Assembly (NCBI GenBank): GCA_903772945.1
Contig: CAICTM010001019.1
Span: forward strand, 1-39,769
Source: Seminavis robusta
Lineage: Eukaryota > Bacillariophyta > Bacillariophyceae > Naviculales > Naviculaceae
Length of the DNA stretch: 39,769 bases
Direction: 5' to 3'
Shown: positions 9,794-19,411 of the stretch, piece by piece
How positions within the stretch are numbered: position 1 is the stretch's first letter
How the letters are laid out: every line of letters begins with the position of its first letter
Program-made: the position numbers and the translations under genes
The notes under the pieces: model-generated
Database searches by the model: none
Told to the model about the DNA's origin: nothing
What the model saw: only the letters and a program-made list of their open reading frames with translations

Positions 9794-11842
9794 CTAATTG
9801 ATGACAGGGTCCCAGACCCACAGATTGGCCAACCACTTTTCACCGTTTTCCACTGGCAGCGACTGATGTTGACTCAAATCATCGACATTTCCATCCGGCA
9901 GCATATTGTAGAACAGAACCGCCTTGCCAGCTTTGGGTGTAATGGTAATGCCATCATGTTTGGAAGGATTGACGGCTCGTGGAAAGTTGGTCTGTCCTCC
10001 GGTAAAGTCGTCATTGAGATACAACAACAGAGTGGCATAGCGCGTGGGTTGGTACCGATGCCGGGCGGATGGATAGACAAAGTCGTGATGGGCCGTGTAC
10101 TCTTCTCCCGGTTGGTACCGCACCACTTGCAACGATTCGGCAATGGAATGTTGCGTATAATCGGGAGCCTCTTCGTCGTCCTCGTCATGATGATAAAATG
10201 CGGGTTGTTGCAAAAGCGATTCCTTCATTTGCAAGAGTTGCGCGGCTCGTCGATAGATTCGATCCGTGAGTTGGGACGTTTCTCGACTCAACCAGGCATT
10301 GGTGGACGATCGAGTGGACAGATCGCGTTGCTGTTGGGCCATGCCTCCCGCGTAGAGAGTGGATCCTTGGAGTCCTTGTGCGGCCGCCAAGGACATGAGA
10401 GCCTGACACTCGTCATGTGTCAAAAAGTCGTCCATGGCCAAGACACGAGGCGTCACGGAAACCACTTCCAGCGGCAATGTGCGATCCTCCAGCTTTACAG
10501 AATGTTGTTGTCCGACATGCGTGGCGGCAATCATGGGATGTACGGGGAAGGGTCTTGGAAAGTGTGCCAACCACGTTCGATGAGAGGCGATCAAGTAGTG
10601 TTGGGCAAATTCGAGATTGGCCATTTGCATGTGATACAATTGCCAATCGGCGGGTGTCCACTTGTGGTGGTTCTTGGTAGAATCTTCGTGTACCATGACC
10701 GAGTCGTCGGCAGTAACGACCCATCGGTCGAGGGCATGGGAGGAATCATAGACGGGACTGACGAAAAAGGATTGTCCGGGTGTCGTGGCCGTTCCGAGGG
10801 AATCAAAGGGTGCAATTTCTCCGACCAGTCTCTGGGAATTGGCGTGTCCTCCCTTTCCATCCCAATGGAGTAGAATGGGATGCGGAGATAGATTGATGAA
10901 TTTGGCGGCAAACCCAGTAAACGACAAGGATGCTGGTTTGGGTTGTCGTTTCTTTTTGTTCTTGTCGGTCAATCCTGTAATACTCTTGGTGGGTTGTTGT
11001 TGTTGCTGTTCTGGCAAAATATCCTTGAGATGAGGGTACATGTCTAGAAAGGAGGGTGGCTGATAAAAGTAGGTGGTTCCCGTGACGTAGCTCTTCTTGT
11101 TCTCGTTAGCTTGAACCACGCGTTGTCGCAAACAATGATATTCGGGATCGTGGATTGTGAGTTTGGAAGGAACGCGTTTCGCCAAGACGGTGGAATAATC
11201 GTCATCTTCCATGGCATCGGCCACATAGTGGAGTTGGACCGCGTCGACACTTTCAAGGGGAACGTGAAAGTCAAAGAGTTCCAAGTGTTGTTCGACTTTC
11301 GATTTCAATGTGGATGGACAAAAACTAATGTTGGCCGTGCGCTGGTATCCGTCCAAATGTTCGTGGCGAAAGGTGGACGCGTAGGCATTGCTACTAGCAG
11401 AAGAAGAAGAAGACGACTCAAAGAGATGGTAGTCGTGCTCCTGTTGTTGCGCATAATGTTGCCAGACAGTGGCAAGAATGGTGGCCAAGATAGCCACCAA
11501 AATGGCAACGCCATGTTGTCTCCATTCACTCCAGACAATCAAGTCTTTCCAACTACCAGAGCTGCTGTCTTCGTCGTCGTCATAGTCGCTGTCATACTCA
11601 TCATCGTCGTCATCATCGGAAGTTTCCTTGCAGAGAAGTTCCTTTTCTTCTTCTTCTTGGGAGTCCATGATTTCCAATGGGGCTACCACTCGTTGCGGTT
11701 CGTTGCTGTTCAGAGCAGCCGATGTGGTTGTCATGGTTGAGTAATTGTTTGGACTTGGAACGAAGAGAGGAGAAGAAGAAAAGAAGGTGATGGCAGTTTT
11801 GTTTGCTCCAATTTGAACAGGCAAAGCCGACCTGCTCGTCAT
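9794..11842 (-). CDS. Membrane-anchored prolyl 4-hydroxylase-like 2-oxoglutarate/Fe(II) dioxygenase
   Basis: Predicted to hydroxylate prolines in secretory proteins, using 2-oxoglutarate, O2, Fe(II) and ascorbate. Of 682 residues, a cytosolic acidic region (64-92) is followed by one membrane segment (about 110-130) with no cleavable signal, giving a type II ER/Golgi protein. The C-terminal catalytic domain (about 460-682) holds the iron ligands H585 and D587 (AHHDF) and H659 (SQHQSL), and the 2-oxoglutarate-binding K669 (GEKW), with GGQTNFPRA between them. A middle domain (about 308-365, FINLSPHPILLHWDG ... TTPGQSFFV) resembles the beta domain of VHL in pattern; this is inference. Met37 (codon 11734-11732) is an alternative start. 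It is transcribed divergently from the TMEM144-like gene. The frame is intact and no intron is needed. Confidence 0.9.
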   Translation of the reverse strand: MTSRSALPVQIGANKTAITFFSSSPLFVPSPNNYSTMTTTSAALNSNEPQRVVAPLEIMDSQEEEEKELLCKETSDDDDDDEYDSDYDDDEDSSSGSWKDLIVWSEWRQHGVAILVAILATILATVWQHYAQQQEHDYHLFESSSSSSASSNAYASTFRHEHLDGYQRTANISFCPSTLKSKVEQHLELFDFHVPLESVDAVQLHYVADAMEDDDYSTVLAKRVPSKLTIHDPEYHCLRQRVVQANENKKSYVTGTTYFYQPPSFLDMYPHLKDILPEQQQQQPTKSITGLTDKNKKKRQPKPASLSFTGFAAKFINLSPHPILLHWDGKGGHANSQRLVGEIAPFDSLGTATTPGQSFFVSPVYDSSHALDRWVVTADDSVMVHEDSTKNHHKWTPADWQLYHMQMANLEFAQHYLIASHRTWLAHFPRPFPVHPMIAATHVGQQHSVKLEDRTLPLEVVSVTPRVLAMDDFLTHDECQALMSLAAAQGLQGSTLYAGGMAQQQRDLSTRSSTNAWLSRETSQLTDRIYRRAAQLLQMKESLLQQPAFYHHDEDDEEAPDYTQHSIAESLQVVRYQPGEEYTAHHDFVYPSARHRYQPTRYATLLLYLNDDFTGGQTNFPRAVNPSKHDGITITPKAGKAVLFYNMLPDGNVDDLSQHQSLPVENGEKWLANLWVWDPVIN

Positions 11843-12054
11843 TGGCTTTTCGAAGTCCCGTAATTAGTCATGAAGGATACGTCACGATGACGTACCCGTT
11901 ACCTATTACTTGAGTCCAACTAAAATATTATTATTGTTTCAGCACAGAAAGAGGACGAGCCAGACAAAGATATCAAAGATATCAGTGACAGATCTACAAC
12001 AATGGCAACGATGATAGGATGATGAGCAACTCACGCTAGTAGTACAGTCGTAGA
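11843..12054. promoter_or_regulatory. Short divergent intergenic region
   Basis: Only 212 bp separate the start codons of the prolyl hydroxylase (minus) and the TMEM144-like gene (plus), so both promoters must lie here or overlap the first exons. It includes gacgtcacgatgacgt-like sequence near 11877-11895 (tacgtcacgatgacgtac), which contains TGACG/CGTCA half-sites of the bZIP/CRE type. Function is inferred only. Confidence 0.45.
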
Positions 12055-13569
12055 ATGAGCGACACTAGTAATACTGAAGCCCTGGGCTGGATGGCCGCGT
12101 TTGCCTCCATGTTGGCATTTGGTTCGTTTGGAGTGCCGATCAAGAGCGACGCTGCCAATTCCGTTGACATTGATCCCTTGGTCTTTCAATCCTACAAGTC
12201 GCTCGTCTGCTTTGCCACCTCCTGGCTCGTCTTGTTGGCCGGAGTGCCATTTTCCTTTACGCCGTGGGGAATTGTCAGTTGTATTTTCTGGGTGCCAGGT
12301 AAGAATTTTTAAAAGTGTAATACTAGTATTACAGTACTACGGTACTATACGGAGAATTAGAGAGTCAAGAGAAGCTGAACTCATCTTTATTTTATTTGAT
12401 GGTTTTGTTTTTGTGTACGTCAAATAGGAGGCGTCGCCACGGTGTTTGCCATTCGCAACGCTGGCTTGGCGATTGCCATTGGAATTGGATCTTCGTCCAT
12501 TGTCTTGGTCAGTTTTGTTTGGGGGATTTTCATTTTTGACGAAGACATTCATTCCAGAGTCGGCGCTTCCATGGCCATTGTCATGATGATGGCCGGCATT
12601 TTGGGAATGAGCTATTTCTCGGCGCCACCGCCGCCATCCGTCTATTCTATTCCCGAACAACAATTGGTCCATGTGTCTACCAACAATACTAGTAGTCATA
12701 GCACTAATGACTTTGTCACCATGGTGTCACAAGATGAACAGGATCGGTCAGAACAACCACAAGAAGAATCTAACCATGACGCCACCGATACAGCCATGGC
12801 TCCGTATTCCGATGATCCACAGAGTGAAACAACAACAAATACGGAATCCACCAATCCACACACACAAGGAGACGACGAAGAATTCGAGCAAGAATACAAC
12901 GATTCTACTATTACTACTATCGCTCGTCATGGGGCACACGATCCACTGGAACGACTTCACATTTACGGAACCATTTCCATGACACGACGACAATTGGGAA
13001 TCATGGGAGCCGTCTTTAATGGCGTATGGGGAGGATCCATTATGGCACCCATGAAATGGTGTCACGACGACAAGACCAGTGGAGCGGGCTATTTAATATC
13101 GTTTGGGATTGGGGCCGCAGTGGTCACTACGTTTCTGTGGATCCTCCGATTGGTTGCCACTTATCATCGTCACGCGTCGATAACAGAAGCGTATCGTGCG
13201 TTGCCATCGTTCCACTGGAAAATCATGTGGTGTGCCGGAGGAACATCGGGATTGTTGTGGTCCACGGGAAATTTCTTTTCCATTTTATCCGTCTATTATT
13301 TGGGAGAAGGGGTGGGATACAGTGTCGTACAAGCGGGAATGTTGGGTACGTAATGTTGTCATTTATCTATCTTGTGTGTGAATGATTGTGGATGTGCACT
13401 CATGTCATGTCTGATGTTTCCGACGCACAATTCGGCAGTATCGGGATTGTGGGGCATTCTATACTTTCACGAGATTAAGGGCGCGGCCACCATTGCCAAG
13501 TGGTTGGCATCTGCCAGTATCACCATTTGTGGGATCATTCTCCTCAGCTATGAGCACCACAAGACGTGA
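12055..13569 (+). CDS. TMEM144-like (GRP transporter) multi-pass membrane protein, three exons
   Basis: Joined exons 12055-12298, 12428-12... to 13345 and 13439-13569 give 430 residues. Intron 1 (12299-12427, 129 bp) has GTAAG...TAG, and intron 2 (13346-13438, 93 bp) has GTACGT...CAG. Both are supported by unbroken hydrophobic segments across the junctions, such as WVPG-GVATVFAIRNAGL and MLVSGLWGI. Known: TMEM144 belongs to the drug/metabolite transporter superfamily and is related to bacterial glucose/ribose porters; substrates of algal members are not known to me. Seen: about ten membrane helices in two halves split by a hydrophilic acidic, Ser/Thr/Gln-rich loop (roughly residues 155-260). 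The family motifs FGSFGVPIK (near the N-terminus) and FNGVWGGSIMAPMKW (second half) are present. It is divergent to the prolyl hydroxylase. Confidence 0.88.
12299..12427 (+). other. Intron 1 of the TMEM144-like gene
   Basis: It starts gtaagaattt and ends caaatag. Removing it joins WVP to GGVATVF in phase 1. It contains in-frame stops, so it cannot be coding. Confidence 0.88.
13346..13438 (+). other. Intron 2 of the TMEM144-like gene
   Basis: It starts gtacgtaatg and ends ttcggcag. Splicing restores the conserved VSGLWGI motif in phase 1 and leads to the stop at 13567-13569. Confidence 0.88.
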
Positions 13570-14628
13570 ACGAACGAACGAACCAACACAACGACGACAA
13601 TTGGAAACAAAATGGTGAGTTTCGGTTTGTCTCGTCTCGTCTGCCGTTTTCTGTTGAAAGATTTGCAATAAAGCAACAACCACCACCGAAGTTCATAGGC
13701 GTTGCCCTGCACATTCAACGAAATCGAAAAGTGGGTGTGGCGTGACTGCAAAACGTAGTCCGACATGCAAAAATACCGCTGGTCGTTTTCAAACCATGAG
13801 TGCTATGGGTGTCAAGGTCTTCGAAGATTTGATTGATTCGATGTTTTAACCCAGGGTGCTTTTTTCTTATCCCATGAACTCACACTGGACCTGTCTGTCG
13901 GCACATTTTATTCTTCTATCCAGGCGGTGTAGGTCGACCGAACGAAACAGTCGTCTTTCTAATATAAGTTCCGATCGCGTGCTCTGGTTATGTCCCAATG
14001 CACCCTTGCACGACCTTGGCGTAGCCGCGACTAATGTACCGTGGCTTCATCCAAGCTGCGGTTCCTTGCATGCATGGAGCAGCCTGTGCAACATCCCTTG
14101 AAGGAAGGTTCGCCATGAGCAATTGATGAAGCAATCGTATCGGTTATGAGTTCGTCACCCCGCCTGATGTGTAGTGACGACACCTCAAGAGGCTACAGGA
14201 TATCTCGGGTAGTGAAATCAGATCGGTTGCAAGTTCGTCACCCGCCTTATGTTTAGTGACGGCGCCTTCGGAGGCTCCGATTGGACAGGTTAGCCCGGAT
14301 AGTGAAATCTTTATTTTAGACCTCATGGGCGTGTGGTTGTGGTGTCACCCAAGGAAGATACCCACCTCATCCATCACGTCGAAGTATGTTAGTACGGCTG
14401 TACAAGATCTTGGCTGGCCATTGCTACCTCGCTTGATCTGACCAGTAATAGCGGCGTGCGCTCAAATGAATGTGGTCTTCAATGGTATCACCAGCAGAGC
14501 AGTAAAGTGACTAACTAATTCCTGGTTTGCCAATTAGCAGGCATTTTAGTATGGAAACGAGACGTGAAACTGGAGCATTTTCACAAGGAAGTTGGTGTTG
14601 ATCTGGGCAACGGCGTTCCGGGAGGAAA
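13570..14628. other. Convergent intergenic region, no gene seen
   Basis: One kilobase between the 3' ends of the transporter and the first LRR gene. Apart from the imperfect tandem repeat at 14138-14310, I see nothing that can be assigned. Confidence 0.5.
14138..14310 (+). repeat. Imperfect tandem repeat, two units of about 83-90 bp
   Basis: Unit 1 (14138-14220) and unit 2 (14221-14310) share atcggtt..agttcgtcac, ccgcct.atgt.tagtgacg, aggct and ggtagtgaaatc-like blocks. They are noncoding and diverged, so the duplication is old. Confidence 0.6.
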
Positions 14629-16447
14629 TCAATCTGCAGCAGCGCTACAACACTCGACTAGACTGCAATTTGCCCTGATGCGCAAATCTCCCCTTAGGGC
14701 ACTGTCACAGAGCTGCTGTGGAATGAGTCCTGTAATGGAAGTTCCAGAAATGTCCAATGAAGTAAGGCGTGTCAATAAGCCGGATTCAGAAGGTATTGTT
14801 CCTGTCATCCTACGAGAAGAACGGGAAAAGAAGAACTGAGATGACAACTGGTATTCCTCAATGGCAGCAGAGGCGACTGCTCCATGCCTACCTGAGATTC
14901 CCCTCAATATCAAACTCTTGGAGCTTTGTCAGCTTTCCAATCTCCGATGGAATCGTCCCCACATGGTCACATTTGGAGGAGTAATGAGTCAAGTTCTTGC
15001 AGGTACCCATTTCCCTTCCCAAAGGTCCAACAAATGAGTTCCCGGAATTGTTGAACACTTGAAGGTCTGGGACAAGGTAGAAGAACAAGCCACTGCTGCT
15101 CCCTCCAATAAAGTTATTTCTGTCTGTCTTGATTACTCGAAGTCCAAATGACTCCCAAGATCCAGAACCTCTGGTATGTGACTCCAATCTATTGTTTGAC
15201 AGAATGAAGACCTCCAAGCCCTTGTTGCCCCCAAGGGCTGCGGGGGCTCCAAACAGATCGTTGTCTTCTACGTCGATTATGCGCAGATCCTCAATGTCAA
15301 AATCTTGCAAATTCGAGATGTCCCCATTCAAATTGTTGTGGGAAAGATTGAGTGTATCAAGCACATTGAATTCGTTGCAGGCTGGCTCGACTACACTTGA
15401 TGAAAACCATTCGCATTCCGAAGTCTCGTAGCTTAGCCAGTGGTCATTCCTGGTCCAGTTTTCACCTTGAGTGAAGTGGTACAATGCCACCATCTGAAAT
15501 CTTTGACGCTGTCTTTCTGCAGTGTATGAATCCCTGTAAGGATCCTGCCACATCCAAATATTTGCCTTGAAGTAAGGGCTTGACACATCTTCTTCGATGG
15601 CCTTGGATACTGCTCTGGCTAAACCATCCTGGAACGGTGGATAAACTTTAGTGTCATTTGGCGAAGAAGCGTTGCCGACTCCTCCGCCGCCGACTGTTGT
15701 TTCATCCGTAGCCATACCGTTATCCTTTGGCAAAAGCAAGGGTATCAGGACTACCACCAAGCCGCAAACCAGCAAACCTAGCAGTACCGCCCAACCCAGA
15801 TGCCGCCGGGGCTGTGTCCTATCTTCCATGATTCTTCCTTCAATGAGTTCATGTGGTTCTTGCATTTCGCTGTGACGTACTGGCACTTCAGGGTTCTCTT
15901 CATCCACCAATACAGCTCCCTCGACCACGCCCAGGCCACTATCGGGAGTCGTCATGTCAGCTTCCACAGTGGTGGTGGGATTTGTTTGGTGGGAATCGTT
16001 CATGCCTTGGACCGAGTATGCCCCAGGCAACGGCTGGACCCAGGATGAATTTTGACCCCTGGCCAATGGCAAAGGCTCTATATCCGTGTTGACGCCTCGG
16101 TCTGGTGCATCTTGCTGTGGCAAAACTTGGGGAGTGGAAGACGCTTCCTGCGCTTCAGAAATACCTCTTTCTTGAAGAAGTACCGATGACGCTTTGGGGC
16201 CTGCATCATTGGCTTCGCCGCGAACATCTTCCTGCGAACGACTCTTGGTGGTGCATGACCCTGGTTCGACGGAAGACTCTTCGCTATCTCGCTGAGCACT
16301 CGAATCCAAGGGTTGGTCCTCGCTTCCACGTTCCTCTTGCTTTGAAGGATCGCCTTCCATTACTTCAGGGACTGGCTCCACCTCTGGTGCTACACTGTCC
16401 CCACCTTGAGTCTCGGCAGAACCATCCATGGATTCATTGCCATTCAT
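14629..16447 (-). CDS. Single-pass LRR protein, paralog A (578 aa, one intron)
   Basis: Exon 1 is 16447-14892 and exon 2 is 14809-14629; the intron (14891-14810, 82 bp) is GTAGG...GTAG. Splicing joins EGNL to RMTGTIPSE, matching paralog B exactly. The protein has a long disordered acidic N-terminal part (1-212), one membrane segment (about 218-240) and then an ectodomain. The ectodomain has a cap (ALYHFTQGENWTRNDHWLSY, 321-340; then Cys-flanked ECEWF), several irregular LRRs, and plant-type repeats with GTIPSE / GxIPxxLC near the end. Known: similar RLP-like LRR proteins without a kinase are numerous in diatoms; ligands are unknown. The cytosolic juxtamembrane boxes LGVVEGAVLVDE (172-183) and ELIEGRIMED (200-209) recur in paralog B. 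Confidence 0.85.
14810..14891 (-). other. Intron of LRR paralog A
   Basis: 82 bp with GT/AG ends on the minus strand. Without splicing the frame stops at 14890-14888, right after EGNLR. The paralog at 32902 has no intron at the matching place. Confidence 0.87.
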
Positions 16448-17105
16448 GTTGCTGCCTTCCTGCTGCTTACGGCGATTGTGAGAAATGACAGCAAGCGACC
16501 CAAACCTATTTGCTTCCGCTCTGCTTGTAGTTTATGTTCCTTGAAGAATAAATCCAGTGAAAGGACGTCATACTACACTGCACCACTACCAGGTACCGGT
16601 ACACCATACCGGCGCTACTGGTACCTACTAGCTAGCTAGCTACTAGACACGAGGTACAACTTTGGCTGGACACCCCCGGATCCTGGAAAATCGGAAAATC
16701 AATGACCCAAAATAACGGCGTTGGCCGGTTGTTCGTCGGGGTGCGTATTACACTTTTACGAGCTCTTTTACGGTACCGTTGTACCGTTACCGTACCGTAC
16801 TCCTTTGGCTGTTGACAGTTATTATGACTGAGACTCTTAGAACAGCCCCCTAATCCTCGATCTTGCTGGTACTGTACACTTTAATTTATAGTGTGACCGT
16901 ACGCATGAAGACCAAAAGGGAAAGGTTAGACTAATGAGTAATGAGTGCAATCGAACCGAAAAACATTTTCGGTTCAGCCGAAATCTTGTAGTTGCCAGTC
17001 GGTCGCCGGTCGCCTCTTGTAATGGTCAGCGTGGATGCTCAGAGTCGATTGAATCATTGCCCTCAACTACCAGCTAGCAAGCTGAGGGCCTTTTGAACTT
17101 TATCT

Positions 17106-17162
17106 TGTGTGTGTGTAGGTGTGTGTACGTTGAGTGCTGTGTGAGATGTGTGATGTTGTGTG
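17106..17162 (+). repeat. GT-rich block, copy 1
   Basis: About 57 bp with the core aggtgtgtgtacgttgagtg, identical to 17458-17514 (offset 352 bp). The segment between the copies is unique in the window. Confidence 0.75.
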
Positions 17163-17457
17163 AGATGTGTGTAGACACTACTAGGAGTTAATCTACGACG
17201 AATCTACCATTGGATGTTTATCCATGGGGTATACCGTTGCTTGCTGATTTCCAAATTCTGAGCTTAGGAATTTCGCTGTTTGCTTCATCAGTGGAGCAAG
17301 CTGGGGATGGCAAAAGATACAAGCCGGGTAGGCTGTGAGAAAAGCAAGGGTACCCTGTTTGTGGTGATTTTGAAATAGACACATAGAGCCGGTACGGTAT
17401 AGACCGAGACCAAGCTAAACTAAACCGTAAATCCAATACCTCGATGGGCTGGATGTG

Positions 17458-17532
17458 TGTGTGTGTGTAGGTGTGTGTACGTTGAGTGCTGTGTGAGATG
17501 TGTGATGTTGTGTGTGTGTGTGTGTGTGTGTG
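17458..17532 (+). repeat. GT-rich block, copy 2, extended by a (GT)n microsatellite
   Basis: Second copy of the 17106-17162 block, followed by an uninterrupted (TG) run to about 17532. The shared copy may have arisen by replication slippage between the GT tracts. Confidence 0.75.
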
Positions 17533-17534
17533 TC

Positions 17535-17702
17535 GCGTACATATGGTGCGGTTTCCCTTTCAAGGTTAAGGCTAGCTATGTACATATGGTGCTGTTTCCC
17601 TTGCATACATATGGTGCTGTTTCCCTTGCAAGGTTAAGGCTACCGGTAGTGTCGCATACATATGGTGCTGTTTCCCTTGCAAGGTTAAGGCTACCGGTAG
17701 GG
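17535..17702 (+). repeat. Tandem repeat with four acatatggtg units
   Basis: The units begin at about 17539, 17582, 17607 and 17658. Full units read acatatggtgctgtttccct, then a tgcaaggttaaggctaccgg block. Spacings of 43, 25 and 51 bp show partial units. Noncoding. Confidence 0.75.
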
Positions 17703-18430
17703 GTCAAACCAGAACCCTTCCGTTCCTTGGCTTTTAGAAAAATGCAAGTTGAGGGCACTAGCCTCTGGCTGGCTGTCCTTCGATTCGATTCAACCGTTGG
17801 CGACTTTATTAGTTTTCATAGCTTTCTAATCTCTCTCATAACTTTCATTCTCTCAAACTCAAAACACTCGAAAGATCTTTACACTAGCTTTTAGCGTAGT
17901 GCATTAGTAGAAGCTATCCTATTGTGATAATTGTTGCATCCTTTTTACTACACGGCCACAAAACTGCAACGGATGTGAGTCGGCAACACGACCACTTCCA
18001 ATGTGAGGTGGGAGAATGCGTTCGAGGAAACCATGACAAGCAGGACGTTGGATTGGAGCATGGATGTGCACTCCATGACCAACGTGACTCTAGCTAGCTA
18101 GGTCCGATCCAATTTTTAATCAACTGTGGGTTCGGAGCGCGATCCCTGAAGTGTGATTTTTGAGAAAGTGATTGATTGATTGATTGATTCATTCGATTCG
18201 ATCGATGCAACAGTGAACAGCGCAGCCCTAACCCAATATGGTAAAGAAATCCTGACGATGACCCGACTGGACTCCAAGCAAGAGCGAAACCCTCGTGGAC
18301 GATGAGGAAACCAAAAATCAGGCGAAGATTTTTTAAAAAAGGGGTGGAAGAACCGAAATCTTGCTTCTTTAAGGTTCTGCAGTACAAAACATCCTGTATT
18401 GAATTTTTTAAAGCTAGTACTATAAAGGTT

Positions 18431-18482
18431 GAGCCCCCGCAGGGGGCTCTGAACCAAAAAGATTGGGCCCCTTGGGGCCCAA
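18431..18482. repeat. Two adjacent perfect GC-rich hairpins
   Basis: gagcccccgcagggggctc (18431-18449) and ttgggccccttggggcccaa (18463-18482) each fold into a perfect stem with a tiny loop. No U-run follows that would make them bacterial-type terminators, which are not expected in this genome. They could be the end of a small transposon. Confidence 0.55.
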
Positions 18483-18498
18483 CCACCAAGCTAGCTAG

Positions 18499-19411
18499 CT
18501 AGTGGGAGTGGAATACATGGTCTTCTGGCTTGCCCTCAAAGCACTGCAGCAGAGCCTCCTGCATCTTCGACTTTGTCTTTGGGATGGACTTTCCCAGGAC
18601 TCTGGCCCCACCCTTCATGTCTGCGAAGCTTGTGCGTTGGTCCAACAGCTTGGCTTTGGTCAGACCACCTTGCTTTGGAGCAGCCTTTCTCTTGCCAGCG
18701 GCATGTTCATTGATCCTGGCCATCTGAACAAGCTGACCCTTGTCTCTGAGCAAAGCTTTGGCATGCTGGAGCCTCAGCCTACCCCAGAGACCAGCGTTGC
18801 CCTGCCGCATCATGTTGAAGTGCATTCGATCGAATGATTCAGCAGCCTTGCAAGGGCTCTCATAACAGGGGATGTGACTCCGTGGACTGCTCCCTGTGGG
18901 AAATGATTCTGCAGATGCCGATCCAACATCCCTGCCACTAGAGGAGTCCTAGCTTTCACAGAGGCACATCCTGTCTTGCCAACAGCCGCCAAGAACACTA
19001 TGCAATTGTCGTCCACCTTGGGGAACCGTCCACTGGAGTACAGGTCCCGTGGTCGATACCAGCCGGCGCCTCTTTCGTACTCGCACTCATCGTCTTCGGA
19101 GGATTGCGATGAAAGCGGCTATGTCCTCGGCTGCGGTGAGTACCTCTACCTCTGCGGCTTGCAATGAAAGCGAAGCGGCTATGTCCTCGGCTGCGGCGAG
19201 TACCTCTACCTCTACGGCTACTATTACGGATGGGATGACCTCGGTTATATTGTCTTGCTTCACTATCTGGCACAAATTCGAAATCCTCTGGATGCATGCT
19301 CCGTCGGTCTTTCGAAAACAACACGACGAGAGACTGATCGAGCTGACACAGAGAAAGCGAAATATTGAATCGTGTGCACGACTGACGTCTCGTGTGCACG
19401 ACTGACGTCAC
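18499..19411 (-). pseudogene. Hypothetical gene remnant on the minus strand, frame-disrupted
   Basis: I do not recognise a family. Three overlapping minus-strand frames follow each other: 19411-18998, 19016-18810 (about 68 codons) and 18825-18499 (108 codons). The last is Lys/Arg-rich with an even amino-acid spread (residues such as HAAGKRKAAPKQGG), more coding-like than its plus-strand counterpart. The overlaps would need two frameshifts to make one protein. The upstream part crosses a 55-60 bp tandem repeat and is Arg/Ser-rich. It could be a decayed transposon gene or simply chance ORFs. Confidence 0.3.
19105..19219 (+). repeat. Two-unit tandem repeat (55 and 60 bp)
   Basis: The units share gcggctatgtcctcggctgc and gagtacctctacctct. 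The second unit has a 5-6 bp insertion (gcgaa). It lies inside the weak hypothetical ORFs on both strands. Confidence 0.7.

Larger units (their letters stand above)
16448..18498. other. Repeat-rich intergenic region without a supported gene
   Basis: Two kilobases between the start of LRR paralog A and a broken hypothetical ORF. Contents are GGTACC/TACCGG and CTAG-rich palindromic patches (about 16590-16645 and 16770-16800), two copies of a (GT)-rich block, a four-copy tandem repeat, (TTGA)n near 18172-18190, and two perfect GC-rich hairpins at 18431-18482. ORFs over these repeats have no coding character. Confidence 0.55.

Noticed and set aside
9866..10873. Plus-strand ORF of 335 codons
   Set aside because: Antisense shadow of the prolyl hydroxylase catalytic domain.
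11111..11740. Plus-strand ORF of 209 codons with hydrophobic end
   Set aside because: Antisense to the N-terminal half of the prolyl hydroxylase; the hydrophobic part mirrors the acidic tract.
12298..13439. Reading the transporter as unspliced separate ORFs
   Set aside because: Good GT-AG introns restore conserved motifs exactly at both joins, so one three-exon gene is far more likely.
17415..17894. ORFs rich in Cys/Val or Thr/His over the (GT)n tracts
   Set aside because: Dinucleotide repeats translate into such strings; no coding evidence.
18094..18489. Minus-strand ORFs of 131 and 113 codons
   Set aside because: Overlap each other, cross the GC-rich hairpins and the (TTGA)n tract, and have no family features.
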